NCBI GenBank assembly: GCA_029204225.1
Contig: CM055098.1
Location: 23,687,367-23,751,366, forward strand
DNA from: Diphasiastrum complanatum
Lineage: Eukaryota > Streptophyta > Lycopodiopsida > Lycopodiales > Lycopodiaceae
Direction: 5' to 3'
Length of the DNA stretch: 64,000 bases
Part shown: in pieces, positions 21,601-28,714 of the stretch
Numbering within the stretch: the first letter of the stretch is position 1
Layout: each line of letters begins with the position of its first letter
Position numbers and translations under genes: made by a program
The notes under the pieces: generated by a model
The model's input: the letters and a program-made list of their open reading frames with translations, nothing else
The model's database searches: none
Told to the model about the DNA's origin: nothing

Positions 21601-23689
21601 GGTTTCTATTTCCTACAAAATCCTCCATTGAAGTTCCAACACATGAGGATTCATATAGTTGATCCAGCTCTGATCCAAACTATTGCCCCACACACACACA
21701 GCCGGCCGATTCTTCTTCATGCATAGATGACCATCTAGACAGAGAACCATAGTATCACAAACCTACAGCACAAAAATGCTGGGAGGTCGCATTGATACAA
21801 GCTTGATTGAGATAAACGTCACCTTAATCTCACCCATATGCACTTTGATATGGAAGTAGATCCTTCATCAGATTTTGCATTCTCAGCATTGACAATTTCT
21901 TGCCCTTTTGGCAGATGCAAGGGATGTACATTCTTATCAGAGATAAGGCTGCTACAGAAATACTTGTAAATCAAGCAGGTTTCAGTGCACAGGATTGCTC
22001 TCTAGAAGTTAGGCTGTTGGTCAGCCTGCACATAATATAGATATCACTGTTAAGCCTAGTATGCCAAATGAGTTCACACAATCTTTTGTTGGGGCTAACT
22101 CACTTACAATCATCAGCAGTCATGTTGTGCAAATAATGTGTTCTCTTATTGTAGAGTAGTTTAAAGAAGAGACCAAAACGAGAGTTTCACTGAGGCACTC
22201 TTGAATGTCTTGTTTGCAGGATCATATGAGAGCTATCTTGAGTTTATAAAGAAACTTCCAGCTCAGCCACGACCTGAAGTTTTTGGATTCCATGATAATG
22301 CCAACATCACAAAAGATTTAAATGAGACAGCTCGTCTTCTTGGATCATTGCTGCTTGTACAACCTGCAACTTCAGAGGCTTCTGGCACAAGCAGTGCAGC
22401 AAAGAATGTGGCAGTGGCCTCAACAGAGCAAATTATGTTGGGAATTTCAAATGATATACTTACAAAACTTCCAGGAAACTTTGACGTGGAAAGTGTACAG
22501 CTAAAGTACCCTGTTACCTATCTAGAATCCATGAACACAGTCCTTTGCCAGGTTTTTACTTTTCCTTTGTCATTCCTTGTCGGTCTTCGTAGAGATCTAA
22601 AAGACTGATTTGCAACTTCGCAATAACTTGATCACAATATTGTAATAAGCATTCTTTTTAGCTAGGGTCTTCTAAGCATTTTATTTTAATAACTGATTAT
22701 TTGAAAAACGAAATTGACTTTCTGAAACATTAGAGATCAGAAGCGTTCCAATAACAAATTGAAACAGAATCTCAACTTTACCACATCTACTGAATTCTTT
22801 GCACCTTGAGTCTTCTCTCTTTGTGCAGGAACTAGAAAGGTTCAACAAACTTCTAAATGTAATCAGATCCAGCCTTACTGAGCTTCAAAAAGCTGTGAAA
22901 GGGCTGATTGTTATGAGTGCAGAGCTTGACCAGCTAGGGAAAAGTCTTACCGAGGGAAAAATTCCAGCCATGTGGGCAGCCAAGTCATATCCTTCCAAAA
23001 AACCCCTTGCAAGCTATATATCTGATCTTATCGAAAGAGTTTCATTTTTCCAGTCCTGGGTTACTGATGGACCACCTACAGTCTACTGGCTATCTGGATT
23101 TTTCTTTACACAGTCATTTCTGACAGGGGCAAAACAGAACTATGCTCGCAAGCAGAAAGTTCCAATTGATATGGTTGACTTTGAATTTCTTGCCATTGAG
23201 GATCAGGCAAGTCTTGTTTTGGGCATCAGCCCACATTTTCAGAAAAAACCAGCAAGTGGGTTTTTAACTTTTTGCCTATAGCACTATCTTCAGAATAAAA
23301 TAAGTGAGCTTACCTCTTTCTAACATGGTAATCTCATCTGGTGACTACAGTCTAAGTTCACAGAAAAGCCAGAGTATGGAGTGTATGTCAGAGGCCTTTT
23401 CCTTGAAGGTACTCAGTGGGATTATACAAGTCATATGCTGGGTGAAGCACAGCCAAAAGTGCTCTACTCACCTTGTCCAGTTCTATGGTTCATTCCTCAA
23501 GAGCTGTCAAAGTTTGCTTCATATCCTCACTATCTATGCCCAGTTTATAAAACCAGCGATCGGCGAGGCATTCTTTCAACAACAGGTCACTCAACCAACT
23601 TTGTGATGGAAATAAAATTGCCAACCGACATGCCTGCAGGCCACTGGGTAAAACGAGGAGTAGCATTGCTTTCTCAGCTTGATGAGTGA
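110..23689 (+). CDS. Inner-arm axonemal dynein heavy chain, 3' part (nine exons)
   Basis: Dynein heavy chains are AAA+ motors that hydrolyse ATP to slide axonemal doublet microtubules in flagella. The nine exons listed separately join in frame to 736 residues covering the end of the AAA5/AAA6 linker, the AAA6 block and the whole C-terminal domain, ending at TGA 23687-23689. Family landmarks in order are [107 protein letters not shown] and [10 protein letters not shown]. This combination is closest, as I recall the families, to the single-headed inner-arm group (animal DNAH3, DNAH7, DNAH12). The ATP-binding AAA1-4 part lies upstream of the window. No exon contains a stop, so the gene looks functional. 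Introns total about 21 kb and are mostly transposon. The exact subfamily is uncertain; dynein identity is not. Confidence 0.95.
227..263 (+). repeat. (TC)n microsatellite at the intron 1 donor
   Basis: CT dinucleotide run with one CTAT interruption, starting at the GT of the donor and ending where the LINE copy begins. It forms the 5' boundary of that copy. Confidence 0.9.
264..743 (+). mobile_element. 5'-truncated LINE copy between two (TC)n tracts (dynein intron 1)
   Basis: This segment matches in order the end of the large LINE in intron 6. It begins inside the ORF2 C-terminus (FSRRRSRP then an acidic DDDEDED run, compare FFTRRRTRS and NDDDD at 18200). It then shares the 3' UTR blocks: ATTACATCTTTTTTCAG, the ATACGCTCCCA block, the TTATATGCCTTTTGGCATGG block and AAAGACATTAAGAAAGC. 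It ends in (TC)n, not poly(A). A second (TC)n tract (227-263) precedes it, so the copy sits within a microsatellite just behind a splice donor. Confidence 0.75.
744..822 (+). repeat. Compound (TC)n(CA)n microsatellite
   Basis: About 28 TC units followed by about 11 CA units at the 3' end of the LINE copy. Frames through it translate to Ser-Leu runs and have no coding value. Confidence 0.95.
1148..1231 (+). CDS. Dynein exon 2
   Basis: Encodes 28 residues ending in [14 protein letters not shown], matching the W-x(4)-D-S-x-E-P-H segment of inner-arm dyneins. Acceptor TTTCAG at 1142-1147, donor CAT|GTAAAA at 1231/1232, phase 0 on both sides. A (TC)n tract of about 55 bp begins 8 bases after the donor. 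Confidence 0.85.
1240..1294 (+). repeat. (TC)n microsatellite in dynein intron 2
   Basis: About 27 CT units starting 8 bases after the exon 2 donor, inside a 131-bp intron, so the microsatellite makes up over 40% of that intron. Confidence 0.95.
1363..1446 (+). CDS. Dynein exon 3, followed by a GC donor
   Basis: Encodes 28 residues, [15 protein letters not shown] then [13 protein letters not shown]. The LRCLRPDK block is one of the best conserved stretches of axonemal dyneins. Acceptor is GATGCAG ending at 1362. The exon must end at AAG 1446 because the next exon starts with VVLAV, the normal continuation, and the intron then begins GCAAGA. The intron is therefore of the GC-AG type. Confidence 0.85.
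1447..2345 (+). other. Dynein intron 3 (GC-AG)
   Basis: The intron starts GCAAGACC and ends TGTACAG. It holds no recognisable gene. The 1561-1803 stretch can be read open on both strands but gives no protein I recognise. Confidence 0.7.
2346..2933 (+). CDS. Dynein exon 4 (AAA6 block)
   Basis: The largest exon here, 196 residues, covers the D6 region: [15 protein letters not shown] (the degenerate P-loop-like segment of AAA6), [71 protein letters not shown] and [12 protein letters not shown]. Acceptor TGTACAG ends at 2345; donor CAG|GTTTCC at 2933/2934. AAA6 in dyneins does not bind nucleotide but closes the motor ring. Two residue runs with no family match are absent, so the exon is complete and intact. 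Confidence 0.95.
6368..6400 (+). repeat. Possible polypurine tract and 3' LTR start
   Basis: AGAAGAGGGGAG runs straight into TGTTATGGATGC at 6380, the normal arrangement of a purine-rich second-strand primer site and an LTR beginning TG. CCATAACATCC near 4033 could be the end of the partner LTR. The pairing is not proven. Confidence 0.4.
6467..6640. repeat. Cluster of hairpins with a perfect 30-bp inverted repeat
   Basis: Arms 6517-6546 and 6558-6587 are exact reverse complements, separated by an 11-base loop made of AGC units. The outer parts form two further imperfect foldbacks: 6467-6492 with about 6500-6526, and about 6567-6590 with 6604-6630. The repeated unit contains GTAGTA-ACAAAAATGTTCT. 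A MITE-like or LTR-internal foldback is likely. Confidence 0.85.
8350..8463 (+). CDS. Dynein exon 5
   Basis: Encodes 38 residues with the very conserved [15 protein letters not shown] followed by [15 protein letters not shown], the start of the C-terminal domain. Acceptor AACAG ends at 8349; donor AAG|GTTTTT at 8463/8464. It directly continues FFHAVVQ of exon 4, 5.4 kb upstream, and is too short and lacks a start codon, so simple ORF finding misses it. Confidence 0.93.
8641..8815 (+). CDS. Dynein exon 6
   Basis: Encodes 58 residues plus one base: [20 protein letters not shown], then [10 protein letters not shown] and [23 protein letters not shown] is a signature of the dynein C-terminal domain. 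Acceptor TTTTTTGCAG ends at 8640. The donor is GATG|GTAAAC at 8815/8816; the split Gly codon (G + GA) is completed by exon 7, 13.4 kb away. A (TC)n tract starts about 40 bases after the donor. Confidence 0.93.
8857..8918 (+). repeat. (TC)n microsatellite at the 5' end of the LINE
   Basis: About 30 TC units just downstream of the dynein exon 6 donor. It directly borders the unique 5' sequence of the long LINE, mirroring the (TC)n at its 3' end. Confidence 0.95.
9226..10275 (+). pseudogene. LINE ORF1 (L1 ORF1p-like RNA-binding protein), broken
   Basis: From ATG 9226 ([14 protein letters not shown]) the product would start with a Pro/Ser-rich tail, then a coiled-coil-like stretch ([19 protein letters not shown], about 9630-9690). 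It is followed by a fold like the L1 ORF1p RRM and C-terminal domain: [20 protein letters not shown], then [18 protein letters not shown] and [10 protein letters not shown], ending near FVSG. L1 ORF1p is the nucleic-acid chaperone of the transposition particle. Frame changes around 9400 and 9790 break it. The order ORF1 then endonuclease supports an L1/Tx1-group element. Confidence 0.7.
10330..11140 (+). pseudogene. LINE ORF2 apurinic-type endonuclease domain, broken
   Basis: Reads [19 protein letters not shown], then [21 protein letters not shown] and finally SDHSFLSF, in the order of the exonuclease-endonuclease-phosphatase fold used by LINEs to nick the target DNA. GDFNAR and SDHS carry catalytic Asp, Asn and His positions. 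A frame change lies near 10520-10540 and a TAG at 10810 follows FNAR. In (TC)n-specific LINEs this domain chooses the site, so it is the part to test for specificity. Confidence 0.8.
11400..12960 (+). pseudogene. LINE ORF2 reverse transcriptase and thumb, broken
   Basis: Blocks of LINE reverse transcriptase occur in order: [57 protein letters not shown], and the active site [13 protein letters not shown] at about 12428-12465, followed by [16 protein letters not shown] 12135 lies just before DFRKAF by a frame change, and TAG and TGA codons near 12287-12295 also break it. The 12700-13010 stretch ([28 protein letters not shown]) is the thumb and downstream part common to L1-type ORF2. Confidence 0.85.
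13322..13660 (-). repeat. 3' LTR of the chromovirus
   Basis: 339 bp, near-identical to 17510-17861. It differs by a missing 22-base block near its edge (TAGGGCAAACACTAAG region of the partner) and by an extra AACGTGGCCG block in the middle. Bordered by CACGG and by the purine tract. Confidence 0.95.
13690..15036 (-). pseudogene. Gypsy integrase with chromodomain, broken
   Basis: Read on the minus strand: an N-terminal zinc-binding part ([14 protein letters not shown] then SCQKCE) about 14990-14830, the catalytic core ([28 protein letters not shown]) about 14780-14530, then [20 protein letters not shown] and [11 protein letters not shown] at 14070-13905. A chromodomain follows ([26 protein letters not shown]) at about 13850-13740. 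Chromodomains steer integration toward heterochromatin. Several frameshifts and stops split it. Confidence 0.85.
15038..16470 (-). pseudogene. Gypsy reverse transcriptase and RNase H, broken
   Basis: Minus strand: MPFG near 16160, then [20 protein letters not shown] with the catalytic FLDD, then [36 protein letters not shown] and [13 protein letters not shown] (16158-15718). RNase H follows with [20 protein letters not shown] (15690) and [12 protein letters not shown], ending about 15350 with [18 protein letters not shown] Ser/Glu-rich linker follows to 15038. Upstream protease and gag are not recognisable. Confidence 0.85.
16480..17495 (-). other. Gag/protease region of the chromovirus, eroded
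   Basis: The interval between the reverse transcriptase and the primer site is only about 1 kb, too short for a normal gag plus protease, and gives no recognisable capsid or zinc knuckle. Confidence 0.5.
17510..17861 (-). repeat. 5' LTR of the chromovirus
   Basis: 352 bp, same termini as its partner. The inner edge is followed on the minus strand by one spacer base and a 13-base tRNA-Met primer site. Confidence 0.95.
17867..18264 (+). pseudogene. LINE ORF2 C-terminus after the Gypsy insertion
   Basis: Sequence resumes right after the duplicated CACGG and includes [20 protein letters not shown], a C-x2-C-x9-H-x4-C motif like the cysteine-histidine motif at the end of many LINE ORF2 proteins. 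It ends [14 protein letters not shown] and a TAG near 18262. The same tail is found in the truncated copy at 264. A TAG near 17936 interrupts the frame. Confidence 0.75.
18620..18676 (+). repeat. (TC)n microsatellite at the 3' end of the LINE
   Basis: About 28 TC units following the LINE 3' terminus TAATAAAGCTTTCTTTC. It replaces a poly(A) tail. Confidence 0.95.
18692..20810 (+). mobile_element. Truncated Copia element: 5' LTR, primer site and gag
   Basis: A 1.1-kb LTR (18692-19791) begins TGTTATGG and ends TTATAACA. One base later comes TGGTATCAAAGC (19793-19804), an initiator Met tRNA primer site. A gag of the Copia type begins at ATG 19806. Protease, integrase and reverse transcriptase are missing: similarity stops near 20810. 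No partner LTR is present. Confidence 0.75.
19806..20810 (+). pseudogene. Copia gag (UBN2-type) with two zinc knuckles, broken
   Basis: Starts [20 protein letters not shown] and [16 protein letters not shown], typical of Copia gag. It continues with [20 protein letters not shown], and ends with two knuckles: [10 protein letters not shown] (followed by a frame change before DKCW) and [14 protein letters not shown], about 20588-20690. A stop at about 19999 region and frame changes near 20000 and 20200 break it. Gag forms the particle that packages the element RNA. Confidence 0.75.
21185..21641 (+). repeat. LTR-like sequence TGTTGGAA...TTCCAACA
   Basis: Termini are an exact 8-base inverted repeat and the left edge is preceded by a purine run (AGGGAGGG), as in a 3' LTR. 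It is not the same sequence as the LTR at 18692, so it belongs to another element. The 20810-21184 stretch before it has an open frame of unknown nature ([20 protein letters not shown]). Confidence 0.55.
21642..22219 (+). other. Last part of dynein intron 6
   Basis: Ordinary intron sequence, with no recognisable element, ending TTTGCAG at 22219. Confidence 0.6.
22220..22551 (+). CDS. Dynein exon 7
   Basis: Encodes about 111 residues: [40 protein letters not shown], then a Ser/Ala-rich variable loop, then [15 protein letters not shown] and [15 protein letters not shown]. These match the C-terminal domain in correct order. Acceptor TTTGCAG ends at 22219 and donor CAG|GTTTTT is at 22551/22552. 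The acceptor sits after the transposon-filled 13.4-kb intron. Confidence 0.95.
22829..23206 (+). CDS. Dynein exon 8, followed by a GC donor
   Basis: Encodes 126 residues: [55 protein letters not shown] and [20 protein letters not shown]. Acceptor TTGTGCAG ends at 22828. The exon ends at CAG 23206 and the intron starts GCAAGTCTTG, a textbook GC-AG donor. Reading further adds residues foreign to dyneins ([10 protein letters not shown]) and exon 9 resumes the family sequence. Confidence 0.95.
23351..23689 (+). CDS. Dynein exon 9, last exon with natural stop
   Basis: Encodes the last 112 residues: [59 protein letters not shown] and the terminal [15 protein letters not shown], then TGA. Inner-arm dynein heavy chains end with a very similar HW-x-RGVALL-x-QL tail, so this is the true C-terminus. 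Acceptor GACTACAG ends at 23350. No strong polyadenylation signal was identified; a possible one is GAAATAAGG near 23836-23844. Confidence 0.95.
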   Translation, partial: SKFTEKPEYGVYVRGLFLEGTQWDYTSHMLGEAQPKVLYSPCPVLWFIPQELSKFASYPHYLCPVYKTSDRRGILSTTGHSTNFVMEIKLPTDMPAGHWVKRGVALLSQLDE

Positions 23690-24185
23690 ATGAGCCCTCA
23701 CCCAAGATTCAAGAAGAGCCCATGAAAGAAAGAGCAGGCACACATTGCTATGTTTCTAGGCAGCTTTTTGAGGGCTAATTCAAAATACCAAATTGTGTTG
23801 ATACTTGCTCTCATCAATGTACCTTTCCTCTCCATGAAATAAGGGTTATACTTACACTATCCTGCACAAATGAGAATATACAAAGGAAGGTTCATAGATA
23901 GCTATGTCATGACCATTTTCTACATTTCTTATGCTCATTTTATATCTCAATTAGAGTTGCTCATTTTGATGTTTGATGTTTCATTTTCAGTTCGTTTTGC
24001 TGCCTATATCATAGTATGCTGCTGCTACAAGGTTTACTGAAGACCCACGTTAGCTGAGAGGACTGGTTGACACTAACCCTAACAGTAGATTGGTTAACCT
24101 ACTACTGACGTAAGTGATAAAACTAGGGATATGGTAAGGTGGAACTTCCTGGAATAAATGAACCCCATAAAAGTTCAAGAGGCTT
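23690..24185. other. 3' flank of the dynein gene
   Basis: Contains the presumed 3' UTR. I see no other gene in it. Confidence 0.6.
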
Positions 24186-24266
24186 CTCTCTCTTTCCTCT
24201 GACGATCTGCGACCTGCGCGCGCTCTCTCTCAACTCATGATCTCTCTCTCTCACGTCCTCCTCACG

Positions 24267-24318
<52 letters not shown>

Positions 24319-24503
24319 TATCTCCAGTGCATGTGGAATCTGTAAGTGGGTGCAATCCCAGATCGGATGGATCAGCTGATTGGGATTGCTGCTTCAGATT
24401 ACTACTGCCACCTCCTCTAAAACCCTCATCAATCAATAGCATGGCAGCGTATGTTCTTGATAAAGCAACCGGCCCCCGCCCCCCTCTCCATCGCTGCACA
24501 CAT

Positions 24504-24545
<42 letters not shown>

Positions 24546-24702
24546 CATTGAGCCAGGAAAAGAAATATGAATCAGAATAAAAATCCGAATTAGACGTTTT
24601 TCTACAAACACAATACATTAAAATCAAGAACATCGTGTGCTAAATTTCCTCCTATGCCATCTCCTCTCAGCAAAGCGACCTTTCCCGATCCACAAGACAC
24701 AT

Positions 24703-24748
<46 letters not shown>

Positions 24749-24780
24749 TCACATTCTTGTCTCTCGATCCATTGCTTGCG

Positions 24781-24834
<54 letters not shown>

Positions 24835-24943
24835 GTCTCAATTCTCTTCCCAAGTTTCTAAAAAGCTCGTGCTCCATCAAAATTAGTTTAGGGCAAATGT
24901 GGACCAATGAAAATCTGCAAAACCCGTTTTGTCTAAACATTGG

Positions 24944-24998
<55 letters not shown>

Positions 24999-25040
24999 AT
25001 ATATATATATATATATAGATATATATATATATATATTTTT
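24186..25040. repeat. Microsatellite cluster: (TC)n, (CG)n, (TA)n
   Basis: Five (TC)n tracts (about 24270-24306, 24508-24543, 24706-24744, 24785-24818, 24944-24994). One runs into (CG)n at 24306-24318, and two run into (TA)n at 24818-24834 and 24997-25036. Alternating purine-pyrimidine tracts of this kind can adopt Z-DNA or cruciforms. Open frames here are Ser-Leu or Arg-Glu runs and were not called. Confidence 0.9.
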
Positions 25041-25343
25041 TGTGAACTTGCACCACTCTAGTGATCCTTAACTTGTAATGGTTACCCGGGTTCTTCTATG
25101 TGGTAGGCAAGAGTCTTTTTTTTGCATGTTGGTTAATGAACTTACTCTAGTTAAGTGAGTGTTTGAATGTGCACAGCATCCAAGAACTACAATTTTGGAC
25201 ATTCAGAAATTATCATAGGGATTTTAGCAATGCCTCAATTGTTAATGGTATCCATTGGAACACAACTCCTAGACTCCAAGCCAATTACTTTTTAACCTTC
25301 CTTGTAGTAGGGAGAAAATTTTGAAAGATAGAAACTCATAGTT
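25041..25343. other. Unassigned spacer
   Basis: No gene or repeat recognised. It ends next to a Copia remnant and may hold the 3' edge of that element. Confidence 0.4.
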
Positions 25344-25601
25344 TCAGCTCCCTCTCAAAGCTGGTATTTTTTTTATTCTTAGGCTTGCACTCTGCTTCTC
25401 AAAAATTGTCTTGTCAAAAGGCTTCGTGAAGATATCAGCCATCATCTGCTTTGTTGGAACAAACTCGATCTTCAGCATGTCTTTCTCAACCAGATCTCTT
25501 ATCAGATGATATCCGATAGCAATGTGTTTCGTCCTGGAATGAAACACTGGATCTTTCGTCAGATGAATGGCAGATGTGTTATCCATGACCCTTAACATCA
25601 C
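25344..25601 (-). pseudogene. Copia RNase H C-terminal remnant
   Basis: Minus strand reads VMDNTSAIHLTKDPVFHSRT, KHIAIGYHLIRDLVE, IEFVPTKQMMADIFTKP. This is the end of Copia pol (RNase H), where D-N-x-S-A-I and ADIFTK are family signatures. The rest of the element is absent. Confidence 0.9.
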
Positions 25602-26244
25602 TTGGTTGGGTTAAAAAAAAATCCGATTGTAAATTGTGATTCTAAACTAGGAGGCTTCAACATGTATGCATGTTTTTTTCTCATCAAACTCTTGTGTAAA
25701 AGTTATTTATTAGTGTCAGTGATAAGATCACTTACATGTTCCACATATTGGCCTTCATAATATGATATCCTAACACAATTGTTTTGATGAAATACAATAC
25801 AAAATCGAAATGGTAGTAGTGTAGGTTCACTTTTTACAGTATGAGTTCTAGAGAAAATTGTTATCATTCAACTATGCTTTTCATACACAACTCCCTCGAT
25901 GGATAAATCATTGGAACACTTGTGCAATTCACATAATTATGCTTCTTGGTTTCCAAGGGGAGTCTTGAACTTGGGACCAAAGAAACTTTGGATGCCAACC
26001 TAGCCAATTAAGCCAACCCCATTGGGTGATCCACATGGTTATGAATGAAACTTCGGTAATACTTATTCATGAATGTGTAAATTTCTTTTACTTTGGTGGA
26101 AAAAGTTACATCTTAAATAAGCTTCATTTTTTAAGTGTCAATACTATTTCCATCTCTTTTGTTACTTTTGAAAAAAGCTTCAAAGCACATGACGATGTGG
26201 GGTGTCTACACCATGTACATAGTTATGGTTCAAAAAAATCTTCG
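25602..26244. other. Unassigned AT-rich stretch left of the gag-only element
   Basis: No recognisable coding region. It joins sequence at 36568 if the 26250-36562 element is removed. Confidence 0.5.
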
Positions 26245-26249
26245 AAAAC

Positions 26250-27427
26250 TGTTGGCTGATTCTGTCAAATCCCCAAGATACTCGGACAGAGCAACTCAAG
26301 AGCACCTCTCACCTTAGACCGAGGAGGTCTCTGAGAAGACGAGACTAATGAAGACTGAGAGCCGAGCATGAGAGCCGAGAAATACTAGTTAGGAAAGACA
26401 TGCAAGAACTGTGTAAGCCTCATGGTGAATCCCGGAAGATGGAATGACCATGTAGGAACTAGTATGTCTAGGCAAATGTAATAAATGCAAGTAGACTCTT
26501 CTTAAAGAAAGTAGAGTGAGCCACCTTTTGATGGTGACCTCTAGTGGAGAGCATTATTCCACTCGTAATTTGTGAAATGTGAAAATTCCACTAGGATGCC
26601 ACCTAAGGAGCTCTCTTGCTTATTTAAGGGACTCCTTTTTGTAGAGGAGCTTTTTGTAATTTGTATCAACTCCATGCTAAAATGAGAAGAGCCCATTGAG
26701 CTCCTTGATCATGCTTGTTTCTTGAGTTATGCATTTATGATCTTGCCCTTCCCTCCTTTTGTGTGTGGTTGTGGACTGTAGAGTGGATTAGATTTGCTGC
26801 TTTTGTAGAGTGAATTAGCTTTCTTGCTTTCTTGTGGATTAATGTAGAAGCCAGCATTCAAGTAAACTAAATAGGCTAGAAATGTGGCATAAATTTTGCA
26901 TATTTTCTAACATTCTAGCTCTTGATATTCTTGGGATGTCCAAGAATCAAAAGGCTGGTTAGTTTCTTGATTCTTGGACTTCTAACATACTGTAGAATAG
27001 TTCTTGCTTCTTGTTTATCAGTTTATGCAAATGTAGTTCAGTTCAGTGTAGTGTAGGATTTGATTTCAATCCGTTTTTAGAGTAAGTAGCAGTAGAAACT
27101 ACTGAACGTTCATTGGTTTACATGCTGGCATCATTTGGTCGACCAGACCGAGTTAACTATCTATGAATGAGCATTCTAGGCTTGCATCCTATGTAGAATG
27201 TAAGTGCGTTTAAGAGTGACGTTCCTGAGTAGTCTTCTAACAGGCAGGACAAAGAAAATCTATACTACAACGAAACTCTGTCCCTTCTGCCTGGGTTGTC
27301 ATCGTAAAATCAAAAAACCATCTAACGAATGCCATGAAGCCTGATAACAAGCAGAAACGGTTCTGAAAAAGTGGCCAGAAAGAATCGTAGAAACAACAGA
27401 TCCTCTGGAGCAGGGGATCTGTCAACA
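26250..27427 (+). repeat. 5' LTR of the gag-only element
   Basis: 1178 bp, TGTTGGCTGATT to GATCTGTCAACA. Its first 272 bases match 32421-32692 closely, and its last part matches 36166-36562. Confidence 0.9.
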
Positions 27428-27429
27428 TT

Positions 27430-27443
27430 TGGCGTCGTTGCCC
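27430..27443 (+). other. Primer binding site, tRNA-Asp type
   Basis: TGGCGTCGTTGCCC lies two bases after the 5' LTR. It resembles the complement of the plant tRNA-Asp 3' end (TGGCGCCGTTGCC), used by Tat-like Gypsy elements. Confidence 0.7.
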
Positions 27444-27659
27444 ATTGAACTCCAACACCTTCTACATCAGAAACCTGCAACCTTGTCCACTGCAAGCGCA
27501 CTCTAAATCTTTAAATACATCAAATTTTTGCAACTTTCTAGAGCCACATCGTTGGCTACATCATTACCCAAATCCACGAGCTGTTAGCCTCGCCAATCAC
27601 TTGTAAACAAACACTCTAACAAACCTGGGTTTCTTTCACCACAGGCTCACGCTCTTCAC

Positions 27660-27960
27660 GCTTGAAATCTCAACCGGAGTCCCAGCTTCGAATCTCAATC
27701 GACACAACCTGTCAATTATCAACCGACATCAAGTGTGCAATCTCAACCGACGGTCATCCATTACATCTCGACCGACGGTGATCAATTGAAATTTCGACCG
27801 ACGGTTTCCGTTCAGATCTCGACCGACGCACATCACTCAGATCTCAATCGACGGCCTGCTATCAGATCTCAGCCGACGCACATCACTCAGATCTCAACCG
27901 ACGGCCTGCTATCAGATCCCAATCGACACAGTGCTTCAAATCTCAACTGACACAATTCTA
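27660..27960 (+). repeat. Short tandem repeats, block 1 (ATCTCAACCGACGG)
   Basis: About twelve imperfect copies of a unit around ATCTCRACCGACGG, each separated by 5-20 bases (often CACATCACTCAG or CCTGCTATCAG). Confidence 0.85.
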
Positions 27961-28714
27961 TATGTCCTAGACAGAAGCAGTTCCTTACCACTTCCACACA
28001 TCGCATTCGCCCATCGCAGCCGCATCAAACCGTAATCAGACTCCTTACGGCTACCCTCGACCACACTCACCGCAACACATGGACTCCACCTCCACCCGTC
28101 CTAACCACTTACACCCAAAGCACACCACCCCCTACAGCATTCCATCGCAAACACTCGCAAACGGACCACCTCCACCTACACCGCATTCACCCTGCAACGC
28201 GCCCTAGTATCACCGCAGTTGACCGTATTACCACTGCAATAATAGCCTTACAACCGCATCAGTCCGCATCCATCCGTAATCACACTACAACAATATACCA
28301 TTGCAACCTCACAACATCACGAACACCGCAAGCAGTCGCATCCCACTCGTTCACCGTAGACACTGTAATCTACCGCAAAATCTGCATTCCATCGTCTTGG
28401 TTGCCTTCCATCGTCGCAACGACATTACCATTGCAGCTGTCCGCGTTACCACCGCAGCTGACCGTATCCCCACCGCAACAGCCGCTTACCATTCGTTCAC
28501 CATACAAACCGTAATCCACAGCAACTCGCCCTTGAACGATCCCTCGTTTTGGACTGCAGTTCACCTTGAACACTCGTGCCCGCTCTGGGCCGTTGCGACC
28601 ACATTCCATTGTAAACGACCGCATCCCATTTAGTCGTCATCACGTCTTCCTCCACACAGCCCTTCACACACCTCCAGCTCCCTCACGCTAAAATCTCCAC
28701 CAGAGCCAGAGCCA

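Noticed and set aside
24818-25036. TATA boxes in the (TA)n tracts
   Set aside because: Simple repeats without a downstream gene.
27735-27950. SQPT-type peptide repeats as a protein
   Set aside because: Frames are short, broken and differ between blocks; no start codon context; explained by the tandem repeats.
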